Source: Tritrichomonas musculus
Taxonomy: Eukaryota; Parabasalia; Tritrichomonadida; Tritrichomonadidae
NCBI GenBank assembly: GCA_039105265.1
Contig: JAPFFF010000052.1
Coordinates: forward strand, 992,001 to 1,056,000
Length of the DNA stretch: 64,000 nt
Direction: 5' to 3'
Both the position numbers and the translations under genes were made by a program. The notes beneath the pieces are model-generated. The model was not told the DNA's origin. It searched no databases and saw nothing but the letters and a program-made list of their open reading frames with translations. Position 1 is the stretch's first letter, and each line of letters begins with the position of its first letter. Below, one piece after another: positions 50,352 through 60,545 of this stretch.

Positions 50352-52483
50352 TACAGAAAAGGATTCAAATGTGAAAATGGATTTAAATGTGATCGGAAAA
50401 TTTTTAAAATTTTTAAAATTTTTTATTTATTTTTTATTTTTCTTTAGATACAAAGACTTTGGTAATAAATGAAATATATCAATATGTTAAGCACTTAATA
50501 GTTGATATAAACAAATATAGCATTCTAACCAAATATTGAAATTTTAGCATTTTTTCTATTGCTGAAAATGAAAAAATAAAATCTAAATATCGGATTATTT
50601 GGATTATTGTTTCCATATTGAATCGTATATATCGCTTCTATATATATTATTGCATAATAAACAAAAGTAAAATTATAACTCTTTATGCTAACATTTTTGA
50701 GAAAAATCGAAATTTTGATTTTTAATGTACGTTTAAAATTAATAAAAAAATTTGTCTAGCTATTATATCTGTTCAAATTTCTTTATTGATGATATCCTCA
50801 TATATATAAGTAATATAAGCAAAATAATTATTGAAGAAACATTTAGATTATATCTAACTCAATTAAAAGCAAAGCTTTGATGTGAAAAATAATAAAGACA
50901 ATTCGGACAATCGTTTTTTTCTACGCCACTTTTTGAATGGTTTTTCTATCCATGAATAGCTTTTCATGGAAAGTAAAAAACCGCCATTTTAAGGTGAAAT
51001 TTAACTTACTCTGTTAAGAAAATTAACCAAAAAAATCGTAAATTTAAATGTTTTCTTAAAATTATAACTATTTGCTTTTTTTGATATAATTTTTTTTATT
51101 TTTACATAATTTTTCAGGAATATACGCACCATTGATCACCACAGGGCTGTGCGAAGCCGAATCAGGCTCCTTGATTTGCTGGATGAATCGGGAAGCCATT
51201 TGAACTAAATATTTAATCATTATTTAGCAAAAATTGAATAAAAAATGTATAAAAAAGTATTCAAAAAGTTTAAAAGTTTTCAAAAAGTGGCGTAGAAAAA
51301 TACGATTCCCCAGACAATTCTCAAAAAAACATTTCGTTTTAATAGTCAATATGAGCATGCCTTCTTAAAATTAAAGTAATAAAAATATTAGTCTTGAATA
51401 TGAAAATAGAGAAATATGATTTAAGCTTAATAATCCAAATAATATATGAACTTTTACGATCATTTTTGAAAATTTTGAAATTTGTGAAAATGAATGAATA
51501 TATATATATGTTGAAAAGGAAATAACTCAGTTTTATGCTCAATGCTTGATAATAATATGTCAATGAATATAAAAGAGTTTCAACATATAAATGGGAAATA
51601 TTTTTGAACATTTCAAAAATATGATATTTTGGTAAAAAATTAAAATCAAAATAAAAGCTAGTCATTATTTTTGCCAATTATTGATCTATGATATTATATG
51701 AATTGATATATATCTAAAATGATCAAAAAAAAAACTAATATAATAAAAGTTTTATCCCAAAATATCCGTTTATAAAAATTGGACGTTTATTTTCATCTAA
51801 ATCATGATCTCATTGATATTTTGGTATATGAATGATATTTTTATAATAATACAAGTTATTAAAAGATGATGGATGATTTCAACAGTAAAAAGATGGCTAA
51901 GGATGAAATATTATATAAGATTTAGCATTTTATTTCAAGTTCTTTTTTAAAAAGGTTTTATCTAAGTTTTCATAATATAGTTTTCCTATTCACCAAGTTA
52001 TAAATATTTGGTATACTGTGTTAATTAAGATAATCATTGTAGAATTCATCTGAACTAATTAAAAAATAGATTACAGGCTTTAAAAAAAATCCATAATTTT
52101 AAACGTACATTAAAAATCAAAATTTCGATTTTTCTCAAAAATGTTAGCATAAAGAGTTATAATTTTACTTTTGTTTATTATGCAATAATATATATAGAAG
52201 CGATATATACGATTCAATATGGAAACAATAATCCAAATAATCCGATATTTAGATTTTATTTTTTCATTTTCAGCAATAGAAAAAATGCTAAAATTTCAAT
52301 ATTTGGTTAGAATGCTATATTTGTTTATATCAACTATTAAGTGCTTAACATATTGATATATTTCATTTATTACCAAAGTCTTTGTATCTAAAGAAAAATA
52401 AAAAATAAATAAAAAATTTTAAAAATTTTAAAAATTTTCCGATCACATTTAAATCCATTTTCACATTTGAATCCTTTTCTGTA
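50352..52483. mobile_element. 2.1-kb element with 390-bp identical TIRs
   Basis: The left repeat 50352-50741 and the right repeat 52094-52483 are inverted copies of 390 bp; I found no mismatch on reading them. The outer end is TACAGAAAAGGATTCAAATG. No target duplication was clear. The interior holds no convincing gene and is broken by a 407-bp Mutator-like element at 50905-51311. Long, identical TIRs mean a recent insertion or gene conversion. Mutator-like elements often have long TIRs, but the superfamily is not established. It starts 10 bp after the stop of the BTB-like/BspA gene. Confidence 0.85.
50905..51311. mobile_element. Mutator-like MITE with 9-bp TSD and GC-rich core
   Basis: AGACAATTC at 50896-50904 and 51312-51320 is an exact 9-bp target duplication. 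The ends start GGACAATCG / GGGGAATCG and share TTTTTCTACGCCACTTTTTG in inverted orientation. Nine bases and GG ends fit Mutator-like elements. The interior has a GC-rich core at about 51125-51200 with GCGAAGCCGA, preceded by TTTTTACATAATTTTT; both features recur in the foldback at 21241-21611. No coding capacity is seen. It is inserted in the element with 390-bp TIRs. Confidence 0.82.
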
Positions 52484-53062
52484 TTACTTCAAATTTTTTA
52501 AATTATTGTATAAACAAAATAAAATCATTTTATGTTTTTTAATTTTATTTAAAAAGTGTAATTAACCTTTACTTTTTTTACATCACATTTTTTATTAACG
52601 GATTTTTAACGTAACTTTTTTAAAAATCGTAAAAAAAAGGGTGTATTTATATTTTTTAGACAAAAAAACCAAAAAATAATTTAATAATTTATAAAATCAG
52701 TAACATTTATAATGATATTTAGTAGTATACGTTTGCCATGATTTTAGGAACTTCGTCCCAAAATCCTGTCAAACACCCTAATTTTGGCACTTTTTTGGTC
52801 TCCAACTACCCAATTTTAGCCCTTTTTTGACCTCCAGAGTGTTGTCAGAAAATCCCCTATCACTATAGGGCACTTCCCATAGCGTCTTTTTGCCTCTTTA
52901 TTGCCTCAAAAAGCTGTTTGTCATACCCACTAATAAATGCGTGATTTTGGACCGGACGAGTTGTTTCAACTTTTTTGAAAAAAATATTTTTTGGAAATTT
53001 TCTCATCCACGATAAGAGGTATAAATTTTTTATATTTTTTATTTTTTATCTTCATTGCAAAA

Positions 53063-56000
53063 ATGAGACTCTCCGAAGCTACTCCCGAAAAATTACAAGA
53101 ACTATTTGAATTGATAATAAACGAGAAACTACAACACGACTTTTCATATTATTGGAAATCACAAGAAGAATTCTATTATGACATCCGAGAATGTGCTAAG
53201 TATGAAGGGTACGATGGAGATTTAGACAACTATGATGCTATGTACTGGTATTTTAAAGGCAAGAACAACACACCCGCGCAACAACCTAAACAAGAAGAAC
53301 AACCCAAACAAGAAGAACCTCCCAAACAAGCTGAACAACCTCTCAAAACGGAAAACAACTCACAACAAGAAATCGTGAATCAAATAATGGAAAAATTAGA
53401 ATACTCCCCAAGAAGATGGGAGATCGACTTTGAGAGATTAGATAAGGACGGCAGACTCTTATTGCTTCCCAAATTGAAGGAATTCTTTGAAGAATATATA
53501 GATTCTTTGCCCATTATCGCCAAATACAAACTCGCTTTCAAAATTAAAAGTCAATGGCATTCTTATCAATTAACTCCTGAAATATACAACAAATTAATGG
53601 ATAATCTAACAGAAAAACACTTCATCTTCGATATAGAGAACGTTGTACCAGAATATTTTTATGAGAATGGAGCCGAAAAAATACCTGAATGGAGCCTCTT
53701 TGAAGCAGTTCGCTTTAGTGAATTTCAGAATATTAAGGCAAAAAATGACGTTGGAGGAAGTTTCTTTCAATATTTGGTACGTGAAAACTGTCCATCAAAT
53801 GTCTCAAAATATCTCAAGAAATTACAGATTTTCACTTCTCTCGTGGACAAAAAAGGCAAACAAAGAAAGGAATTGGACGATTGCTGCTTCATTTACGCCC
53901 TTCAACACACAGGATGCTATGATGATGACACACTAAACAAAATGCGCCTAAGGATTAATTCAAGATATCTCTCCCAAAAAGCTCTAAACGAACTATGTAC
54001 TGAGTTCAATATCCACGTCAAATTATCGTTTATCAACGAAGATGCAAAGTGTAAAAAACAGACTGTAAAATCTAGAAAAGATGGTTCAAAAAAGAGTTAT
54101 TTAGGTATAGAAAATGCCGAACCAAATAGAACTCATACAATGAATGTCTTCAATAAGCACTATTTTCTTGAGGAAATTACTCCTTTCAGCACGTATTATA
54201 TCAACCACCTAGATGCATGCGAAGAAGACAAATACAATAAAGAATACAAACAAGACCACTGGATTAATGCAAGATATTTCATGACATCATCAAATTTGGT
54301 CCGAACTCTCATGAAAAACAACTTCTTCGTCCCAATCACATTCGGTCAATATAAGGTCCTCAACACAGTTTTCTACAAAGAAGTAATCGACGATATTGAC
54401 CTTATAGACCTCGAATATAACGAAGAACAATGCACGAAACTAATCAAAGAGGACAAAAAGAAACTACTCCAAACAGACAACAAAACATATTGGTATGCCG
54501 ATTTTGAAGCAGATACATCAACAGAAATTCACAAACCTTTCCTCTGCGTCTTACAGAATAAAACAGGACGAATCAATAAAACTTTCCGAGGAGAAGACTG
54601 TAATAAACAATTACTAAATTATTTACCCGATGAAGCGGTCGTTTATTTCCGCAATTTAGCGTATGATATCAGAATGCTGGCTTCTTTCGGACTCGCCAAA
54701 TCCATCATCAAAGGCACAAAAACAATGAAGGCGGATATAAAATATCTCAACAAAACAATTCATCTCAAAGACTCTTTACCAATTCTTTCCTGTAAATTAT
54801 CTCAATTACCCTCAATGTTTGACATTCCTGACATACAAAAAGAGATATTTCCATACAAATATTATACTCTTGATCGCCTCCAAACTAACATTGGTACAAT
54901 AAATGAAGCAGGAGAAAATGAAGATAAAATTTGGACAGATGAAGACTACAATTTATTCAACACCAATATCGATAAAATATCTGGCTGCCGAATAGACGAA
55001 AACCATTTTGACATGTGGAAATATGCAGAATTTTACTGCCAGCAAGACGTTAATATCCTCAGAATCGGATTCAATAAACTGCGTGAAGGATTCATCAAAG
55101 ACTTTAAAGTCGACCCATTTAATTTTATCAGCATATCGTCTCTCGCAAACGAAGTCTTCAATCAAAGAGTCTATTATCCTAACCAAAATCTCTATAAATT
55201 AGGCGGTCATGTGAGATATTTTTGCTCAAAGGCGATATATGGAGGTAGATGTATGACGGCATATAACAAGAAATGGCATGTCGAGAAGAATCTCTGCGAT
55301 TTTGATGCAGTATCATTATATCCTTCCGCAATGAGTAGATTATACACAGTCGAAGGAAAGCCCAAAGTAATACAGAATGACCAACTCAACTATAATTTCC
55401 TCTCCCAACAGTCAGCATACATTGTCGAAATCGAAATAACAAAAATAAAAAAGCATTATGCATTTCCGTTAATCGTTCAAAAAATAAATGGCCTAAACAG
55501 AAATAACGACATACTCTCAGAAGGAAATACCATTAAAATGGCTGCACAGCAGACTCTCGCTTTGCGAGTGGTTGTTGATAATATTACTTTGGAGGACTTT
55601 ATTGAGTTTCAGCAAATAGAATTCAATATACTGAGAGGATATTACTGGGATGGAAAGAAAGATTATCGTATTCAAGAATGTATCAGAGAGATATTCGATA
55701 AACGACTCGAATATAAGAAGCAGAAGAATCCTTTGCAAAATCTCTACAAACTCATCATGAATTCCTGCTACGGCAAAACAATAGAGAGGCCAGTAGATAA
55801 AGACTATAAATATCTTCATGAAGGAGATGAACTCGACAAATATTGGGCAAAAAACTATAACAAAATTGTCGAAGATATTCAGTTAAACAACTCTGACATC
55901 CATGCAATAAAGACCCTCAAACAAATAGATAATCACTTCAATTTCTCTCTATTAGGCATCCAAGTTTTGTCAATGTCCAAGAGAATAATGAACGAAGTTA

Positions 56001-56518
56001 TGTGTCTTGCTTTCGATATAGGCTGCTATATTTATTACCAAGATACTGATAGTATGCATATAGAATCTGCCGATTTACCGAAACTCGAAAAGGCCTTCCG
56101 CGAGAAATATAACCGCGAACTTATCGGGAAAAATTTAGGACAATTCCATTCAGATTTCCCAGAAATAAACGGCCACAATGAGATGCCTGAATCTATTGAA
56201 TCATTCTTCTTGATGAAGAAAATGTATGTAGATAAACTGCAAGATTCTACTGGAGATATTGACTATATGATACGAGGCAAGGGACTAACTCAGAATTCTA
56301 TCAAATATAAATTCAATGAAGAGTTTCAAGGAGATGTTATGAAGCTTTATGAAACACTATATAACGGAAATTCCATCACATTCGACCTAACAAAAGGACA
56401 ACCTTGCTTCGAAATGAATAAAAATATGACCGTATCGACAAGAAAAAAATTCGAGAGATGTATCAAAACAGACTATGCTGAAGGAGATATTACTCAATAT
56501 TTTAATAATCCAATTTAA
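53063..56518 (+). CDS. polB: Maverick protein-primed DNA polymerase B
   Basis: The open frame continues upstream to 52991, but ATG at 53063 is preferred: it opens MRLSEATPEKLQELFELI, the counterpart of the polymerase start in the second Maverick. The product is about 1150 residues. The N-terminal third holds a domain also seen in that second polymerase (GYDGDLDNYDAMYWYFKG) and a Pro/Gln/Glu-rich spacer. The exonuclease motifs are YADFEADT, YFRNLAYDIRML and YCQQDVNIL. The polymerase motifs are DAVSLYPSAM, KLIMNSCYGK and YYQDTDSMH. This is the DNA_pol_B_2 family, which copies Polinton DNA from a protein primer. It overlaps the convergent integrase gene by 17 bp. Confidence 0.92.
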   Translation: MRLSEATPEKLQELFELIINEKLQHDFSYYWKSQEEFYYDIRECAKYEGYDGDLDNYDAMYWYFKGKNNTPAQQPKQEEQPKQEEPPKQAEQPLKTENNSQQEIVNQIMEKLEYSPRRWEIDFERLDKDGRLLLLPKLKEFFEEYIDSLPIIAKYKLAFKIKSQWHSYQLTPEIYNKLMDNLTEKHFIFDIENVVPEYFYENGAEKIPEWSLFEAVRFSEFQNIKAKNDVGGSFFQYLVRENCPSNVSKYLKKLQIFTSLVDKKGKQRKELDDCCFIYALQHTGCYDDDTLNKMRLRINSRYLSQKALNELCTEFNIHVKLSFINEDAKCKKQTVKSRKDGSKKSYLGIENAEPNRTHTMNVFNKHYFLEEITPFSTYYINHLDACEEDKYNKEYKQDHWINARYFMTSSNLVRTLMKNNFFVPITFGQYKVLNTVFYKEVIDDIDLIDLEYNEEQCTKLIKEDKKKLLQTDNKTYWYADFEADTSTEIHKPFLCVLQNKTGRINKTFRGEDCNKQLLNYLPDEAVVYFRNLAYDIRMLASFGLAKSIIKGTKTMKADIKYLNKTIHLKDSLPILSCKLSQLPSMFDIPDIQKEIFPYKYYTLDRLQTNIGTINEAGENEDKIWTDEDYNLFNTNIDKISGCRIDENHFDMWKYAEFYCQQDVNILRIGFNKLREGFIKDFKVDPFNFISISSLANEVFNQRVYYPNQNLYKLGGHVRYFCSKAIYGGRCMTAYNKKWHVEKNLCDFDAVSLYPSAMSRLYTVEGKPKVIQNDQLNYNFLSQQSAYIVEIEITKIKKHYAFPLIVQKINGLNRNNDILSEGNTIKMAAQQTLALRVVVDNITLEDFIEFQQIEFNILRGYYWDGKKDYRIQECIREIFDKRLEYKKQKNPLQNLYKLIMNSCYGKTIERPVDKDYKYLHEGDELDKYWAKNYNKIVEDIQLNNSDIHAIKTLKQIDNHFNFSLLGIQVLSMSKRIMNEVMCLAFDIGCYIYYQDTDSMHIESADLPKLEKAFREKYNRELIGKNLGQFHSDFPEINGHNEMPESIESFFLMKKMYVDKLQDSTGDIDYMIRGKGLTQNSIKYKFNEEFQGDVMKLYETLYNGNSITFDLTKGQPCFEMNKNMTVSTRKKFERCIKTDYAEGDITQYFNNPI

Positions 56519-58205
56519 AGCGCGGTACTAATTGTCTCATATTTTTTTGGTCCGTTACTTCATACAAACCATTCTTGAACCCAACAACTCTATACTTTCC
56601 TGGCTGTACATTGGACCTTCTCTTCATCATTCCATCCTTTTCGTTATACAATTTTACCGACATCCCTTTTGGCAAATAGAATCCTTTACTCGTCATTATG
56701 TCATAATTCTCTTTACAGATATTCATCACAATCAACGATTCCAGTTCTTTATCTTCATGAACCATCTTTGGAGAGACACTTTTTCCGGCATATTTTGAGA
56801 GTGTTTTATGAGGAGCGTTATTATATTGCCTCACTAATTCTTCCATTATCGATGGAGTAATTATCCCAATTCCCATATTGTAAGCCATATCTCTCAGTGT
56901 CCTGATGACTCTATCTATCAGTCCCAAAGAACTGTGCATCGGGTCTGTTTTTACCTGTTTTTGCTCCTTTTTCATGAAGTCTGGATAGTTTCCCATTCTC
57001 ATTCTTGGTGCAGTTTGCCACTCAATTCCATGTGTCCTATAGTATTCTTGTGCCTTTCTTGAGTTAAAAGAACCCTCTCCATCAAACGTCAAGCTCTTTA
57101 TTACAACACCAGATTGCAGCAATTTATCGAGGGTTTTCAGGTATGTATCTGCTGATTTATCTAATTTGGCGAATCTCTGATGCTTTTCTTCTTTCTCTTC
57201 TCCAAACAATATCTGGTTGACCAACGCAACATACAAATATCTTGTATTGACATTTAACATGACCAAATAACATAATTTATCAACAAACATCAAATCAATA
57301 ATATAAGAATTTCTTGACGAAACTTTATGGAGCTGATACATCTTCGCGTTCTTTTTCAGCGGAAAGTATGAAGTATGTTCTGATTCCTTGACCTGCTTCT
57401 CGGGAAACAAATTCTTCAAAGCTCTTATTTTACTCTCTGTTTTGAACCCAATAATATTTTGCTCCTGAGGAATTTCATAAGCCGTATATGTTGTTGGCTG
57501 GAAATAAAATTTATTGACGTATCTATTGTATCTCTCGTCTTCGGACAAACTACTCTCTCCCCAACCCCTACTGACTCTATTGAATTCCTCTTTATCTAGT
57601 AGTCTCTCATGATTGAATACCACAAAATCATTCAATTTATCCGTGAAAGTATTCCTCAAAATAGGTCTTTGAGGTCTGTCAGAATCTCTTCTCTTTTGCC
57701 ATTCCTCAGTGAAAATATTGTATAATCTCCTGAAATCGTCTTCATTTATCGGTAATTTACCATTTTCTTTCAGCAAATCTCGTGCCTGATTTATGGTGTA
57801 TCTCTGCTTGTTATTCAACTTTTCGAATAGTTTATTCTTGCATTTTTGGTATTTATTCATATAATTTTTGTGCCTCTGATAATCGATGCTATGAAGGAGT
57901 TTATCATGTATTTCAGCATAATTTATCGATATGAAATTTCTTATATTCCTATAATCGTTCTCAGTAAATATTTTGTCATAATTGTATTTGGGTTCTCTAT
58001 CGCTCCATATATCATGTTTATAATGAAAATCTTCTGTTAAAGTATTGTGAATTTTTCTGCAAATCCATTTTCTGATTGCCTCAAAGATGAAGTTAAAATC
58101 GTTGTTTCCCTCTATCGCTTCAATATCTGCTTTATATCTTGGTTCTTCTGTTATAGAGGTTATTATTTCATCCGTGTTATTGTAAAGCAATTTAGTTATA
58201 TCCAT
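56502..58205 (-). CDS. Maverick retroviral-type (rve) integrase
   Basis: The frame is open to 58322, but the ATG at 58205 (MDITKLLYNN) is preferred, since upstream codons overlap the oppositely oriented small gene. The core domain lies at about residues 330-480: IIDLMFVDKLCYLVMLNVNT, LTFDGEGSFNSRKAQEYY and a helix ending in VIRTLRDMAYNMG, typical of rve integrases of Polintons. A C-terminal SH3/chromo-like part reads YRVVGFKNGLYEVTDQKNMR. The N-terminal 290 residues are helical and charged. The enzyme would insert element DNA into the genome in the nucleus. It is head-to-head with the gene at 58224, with an 18-bp gap. Confidence 0.88.
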   Translation of the reverse strand: MDITKLLYNNTDEIITSITEEPRYKADIEAIEGNNDFNFIFEAIRKWICRKIHNTLTEDFHYKHDIWSDREPKYNYDKIFTENDYRNIRNFISINYAEIHDKLLHSIDYQRHKNYMNKYQKCKNKLFEKLNNKQRYTINQARDLLKENGKLPINEDDFRRLYNIFTEEWQKRRDSDRPQRPILRNTFTDKLNDFVVFNHERLLDKEEFNRVSRGWGESSLSEDERYNRYVNKFYFQPTTYTAYEIPQEQNIIGFKTESKIRALKNLFPEKQVKESEHTSYFPLKKNAKMYQLHKVSSRNSYIIDLMFVDKLCYLVMLNVNTRYLYVALVNQILFGEEKEEKHQRFAKLDKSADTYLKTLDKLLQSGVVIKSLTFDGEGSFNSRKAQEYYRTHGIEWQTAPRMRMGNYPDFMKKEQKQVKTDPMHSSLGLIDRVIRTLRDMAYNMGIGIITPSIMEELVRQYNNAPHKTLSKYAGKSVSPKMVHEDKELESLIVMNICKENYDIMTSKGFYLPKGMSVKLYNEKDGMMKRRSNVQPGKYRVVGFKNGLYEVTDQKNMRQLVPRFKLDY

Positions 58206-58223
58206 TTTTTTATTTGGTAGAAA

Positions 58224-58415
58224 ATGTCTCAAGAACAGCCCGCTCTCCTCCCTCTCAAAAACTGGCACGGTAGAAAAACTTTCGCCACTCCTACTCTGAA
58301 ACAACTCAAATCTCGTCTCCAATATTATCGAAGGATATTAAGCCAAACACCTCCCACGGACCCCAAAAAAATAGCAAAAAAGAGAAGATTCAACGAAAAT
58401 ATGACAGAGATATGA
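58224..58415 (+). CDS. Small basic Maverick protein
   Basis: The 63-residue product MSQEQPALLPLKNWHGRKTF and so on is strongly basic (TLKQLKSRLQYYRR, KKIAKKRRFNEN). A DNA-binding or virion-core role is a guess from charge only. It is divergent from the integrase across an 18-bp gap, which suggests a shared bidirectional promoter. Confidence 0.5.
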   Translation: MSQEQPALLPLKNWHGRKTFATPTLKQLKSRLQYYRRILSQTPPTDPKKIAKKRRFNENMTEI

Positions 58416-58483
58416 AGGTAAGAAATCTGTTAAATAGAGCTGTTAGCAATCTTTACTCCTGAAAATTTTTTGTTATTCAAATA

Positions 58484-58963
58484 ATGTCTGGAACTCTCCG
58501 ACAAGCTCGTATACTGTCATCAGAAGCAAAAAGCAAGAACAATACATCAATTTCGCAAGAACAGAATACCAATATCCACATAACATATCCTAATGTCCCT
58601 CAACTTAACGCCTCAAAAACAGTCTCCAGAAGCAATTCGCTGTCTGATTTAAAGAACTACAATCAGCTTGACTCCCTTGAGCAAAAAAATAAATTTCTTG
58701 AAATGCTCGTTTCTGTCTATGAGGACAATCCACTAAAAGTGAATGCTTATCTCGTTTGTAATACCACATCTCTCATGAATATGATTAAACTCTTGACCGA
58801 CGCAGATATTGCCTGTAATTCCTGTTGTTCCTCCGATAAATTGATATATATTTCGAAAATTCTCATAACGAAAAACAACAAGACAGAAGACATGAAATAT
58901 GCCTACAATGACATCTACTCACAGTTCATAAAATATGGTGTGAGTATGAAAATATGTTGCTGA
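58484..58963 (+). CDS. Maverick small protein, unknown function
   Basis: The 159-residue product starts MSGTLRQARILSSEAKSKNN. Its first 75 residues are Ser/Asn/Gln-rich, and the second half is helical with several cysteines (DADIACNSCCSSDKLIYISK). No family is recognised. Composition matches the polymerase and integrase genes rather than the host. Confidence 0.55.
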   Translation: MSGTLRQARILSSEAKSKNNTSISQEQNTNIHITYPNVPQLNASKTVSRSNSLSDLKNYNQLDSLEQKNKFLEMLVSVYEDNPLKVNAYLVCNTTSLMNMIKLLTDADIACNSCCSSDKLIYISKILITKNNKTEDMKYAYNDIYSQFIKYGVSMKICC

Positions 58964-59011
58964 AACTCACGACTGCAACAAAGTTGCCGGCATAAGTCTC
59001 AAAATATGTGT

Positions 59012-59263
59012 TTAAGATTTGAAAATAGCCAATATATGTTCGTTTATTTTTGCACTTACTTTGCCCACAATACTTTGTTGAATCTTCAAAGTCATGGCAT
59101 AATCCTCGTCCAAAATCCTTCCGTCATATAGAATTACATCTCCTATTTGATACAAATTAGCGTCATCGACATAAAATAAATAGTCTCCGTGTGAAGCGAA
59201 TTTGACGCATCCGTTTTCTGAATCTACCTCTACTATAACACCAACAAATTCCTTCCATGAACC
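59012..59263 (-). CDS. Coding fragment of Maverick 1, cut by Maverick 2
   Basis: On the minus strand an open stretch of about 83 codons ends at TAA (59012-59014). It reads GSWKEFVGVIVEVDSENGCV, then FASHGDYLFYVDDANLYQIG and DVILYDGRILDEDYAMTLKI. It has element-1 codon style and a beta-rich look but no recognised family. The frame meets the start of the second Maverick at about 59264, so the rest of this gene is expected beyond that element. Confidence 0.55.
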   Translation of the reverse strand, partial: GSWKEFVGVIVEVDSENGCVKFASHGDYLFYVDDANLYQIGDVILYDGRILDEDYAMTLKIQQSIVGKVSAKINEHILAIFKS

Positions 59264-59615
59264 GAGTAGTAATGTGGAGACGCTGTGGACCCCCAGATAA
59301 TATTATCAAACTCGCCTATTCTGAGGGGGGTATAATCAATAGGTCAGTTTCGGAAATCAGTAGTTTGATCCGCCTAGTCAGTCATGGATCAAAACCAGCG
59401 AAAGTTGATCATTATCGGGTGTTTTACAGTGTTTATCGATCATGTGTTTCATGTGTGAAAACCATCAAAAATAGCGTTTATGAGTGTCGCGAGCGAGTGT
59501 CGCGAAGGTGTTTAAAAATGTGTGAATGAGTGAGTGTGATGTCGTGAATGGTGATCGGAAACGATGATCGATGAAGGTGAGTGTGATTGATGTGAAAGTT
59601 AATCATTAAAACTAA

Positions 59616-59634
59616 TTTTTTAACGAGAACACAA
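59616..59634 (+). promoter_or_regulatory. Maverick 2 leader motif
   Basis: TTTTTTAACGAGAACACAA stands directly before the ATG at 59635. Related copies stand directly before four other genes of this element. It may be an element-specific initiator or 5' leader. Confidence 0.6.
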
Positions 59635-60327
59635 ATGACAAGTACTTTCGAAACACTATTTAAGAAGTGGCAAGATGGTGATAAAACGATTGATCTATCG
59701 CTATATGAGTTCACAAATGAAGAAATCGATGAGATATTCAAACATCACGATTGTGTTGTAGTTCGATATCCAGAGAATAAACGATATGATGGATGTATGA
59801 CGATATATCGAAATAGTAATCCCGATCGATGGATGAGAGTTCGTATTGATGATTTTTTGAGAGATCCGAATAAGATGTTCGTTAAAGATACTTACACCAT
59901 GATGAAACATGGAAAGTATACACCGAAAAAGAAATCGATCGATCCAAAAGAACAACAACGATTAGACTATGAACAAAAGTTGAGAGAGTCAATGAAAGCT
60001 GAAGACTGTGAGTTGATTAGTAAATATGTTAATTCGAAAAAGACCGTGTTATATATCTATGATGGATTTGAATATCAAACAACACCAGCTAGATGGAATG
60101 GTGGTTATCGATCTCATAAAAGTAAGTGTCCACGATATACTCAAAACTATATAAAGAAGATGTTTGAAGATGAGGGGTGTGAACTCATCAGTGAATATAA
60201 AAACCAAAAATCGAAATTGAAATACCGATATGATGGTGTCGTTTATGAAGTTGTTTTCAATGATTGGAAGTTCTTTAATAGTCGTCCACATCTCGGTAGA
60301 AGAGTATCACATCATGATGTGTTGTAA
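59635..60327 (+). CDS. Maverick 2 protein with two CELIS...YDG repeats
   Basis: The 230-residue protein has an unrecognised N-terminal half (MTSTFETLFKKWQDGDKTID) and two copies of a roughly 60-residue repeat: EDCELISKYVNSKKTVLYIY and EGCELISEYKNQKSKLKYRY. Repeats of this form (GCELLSEYxNSKTKLKYRC) accompany HNH-type nucleases in phages and giant viruses. Here no nuclease motif or zinc cysteines are seen. A nucleic-acid-binding role is an inference. The start is fixed by the leader motif. Confidence 0.6.
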   Translation: MTSTFETLFKKWQDGDKTIDLSLYEFTNEEIDEIFKHHDCVVVRYPENKRYDGCMTIYRNSNPDRWMRVRIDDFLRDPNKMFVKDTYTMMKHGKYTPKKKSIDPKEQQRLDYEQKLRESMKAEDCELISKYVNSKKTVLYIYDGFEYQTTPARWNGGYRSHKSKCPRYTQNYIKKMFEDEGCELISEYKNQKSKLKYRYDGVVYEVVFNDWKFFNSRPHLGRRVSHHDVL

Positions 60328-60533
60328 ATAGAAGTAATCGAATGAACCTGTTATTTTTGTTGATTTCGATGTGACGTACGCGACAATTAATACACGATAA
60401 TCGGATGCGATGATTTGATGTTGATTTCATAGGATAGAATTGGACCCCTAGATAATTGGATGTGTTATACGCGATAAGTTTCGGTGGTGTTGATGTGTCG
60501 CGATGGTTGTGAGTTGTGTTTATACACCATAAA

Positions 60534-60545
60534 TTTTTAACGAGT
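60534..60545 (+). promoter_or_regulatory. Maverick 2 leader motif (short form)
   Basis: TTTTTAACGAGT ends just before the ATG at 60546. It is the same motif as at 59616 without the ACACAA part, and decides the start of the polymerase gene. Confidence 0.5.

Larger units (their letters stand above)
52721..59264. mobile_element. Maverick/Polinton 1 (fossil; right part beyond the nested copy)
   Basis: From about 52721 base composition changes abruptly, and the sequence begins AGTAGT, consistent with the AG start of Polinton termini. It holds a protein-primed DNA polymerase B, a retroviral-type integrase, two small genes and a coding fragment. The fragment is cut by the second Maverick starting at about 59265; the rest of element 1 should lie beyond the window. 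Polymerase and integrase frames are open, so this copy is comparatively young, but as seen here it is interrupted at least once. Confidence 0.75.

Noticed and set aside
51339-51677. Hydrophobic 112-residue frame inside the 2.1-kb TIR element
   Set aside because: It is Phe/Ile/Tyr-rich as expected of random AT-rich DNA, with no motif and no start signal; it was not called as a transposase.
59257-59529. 90-residue plus frame at the start of Maverick 2
   Set aside because: It spans the junction of the two elements and the likely terminal repeat, and has no leader motif or recognisable domain.
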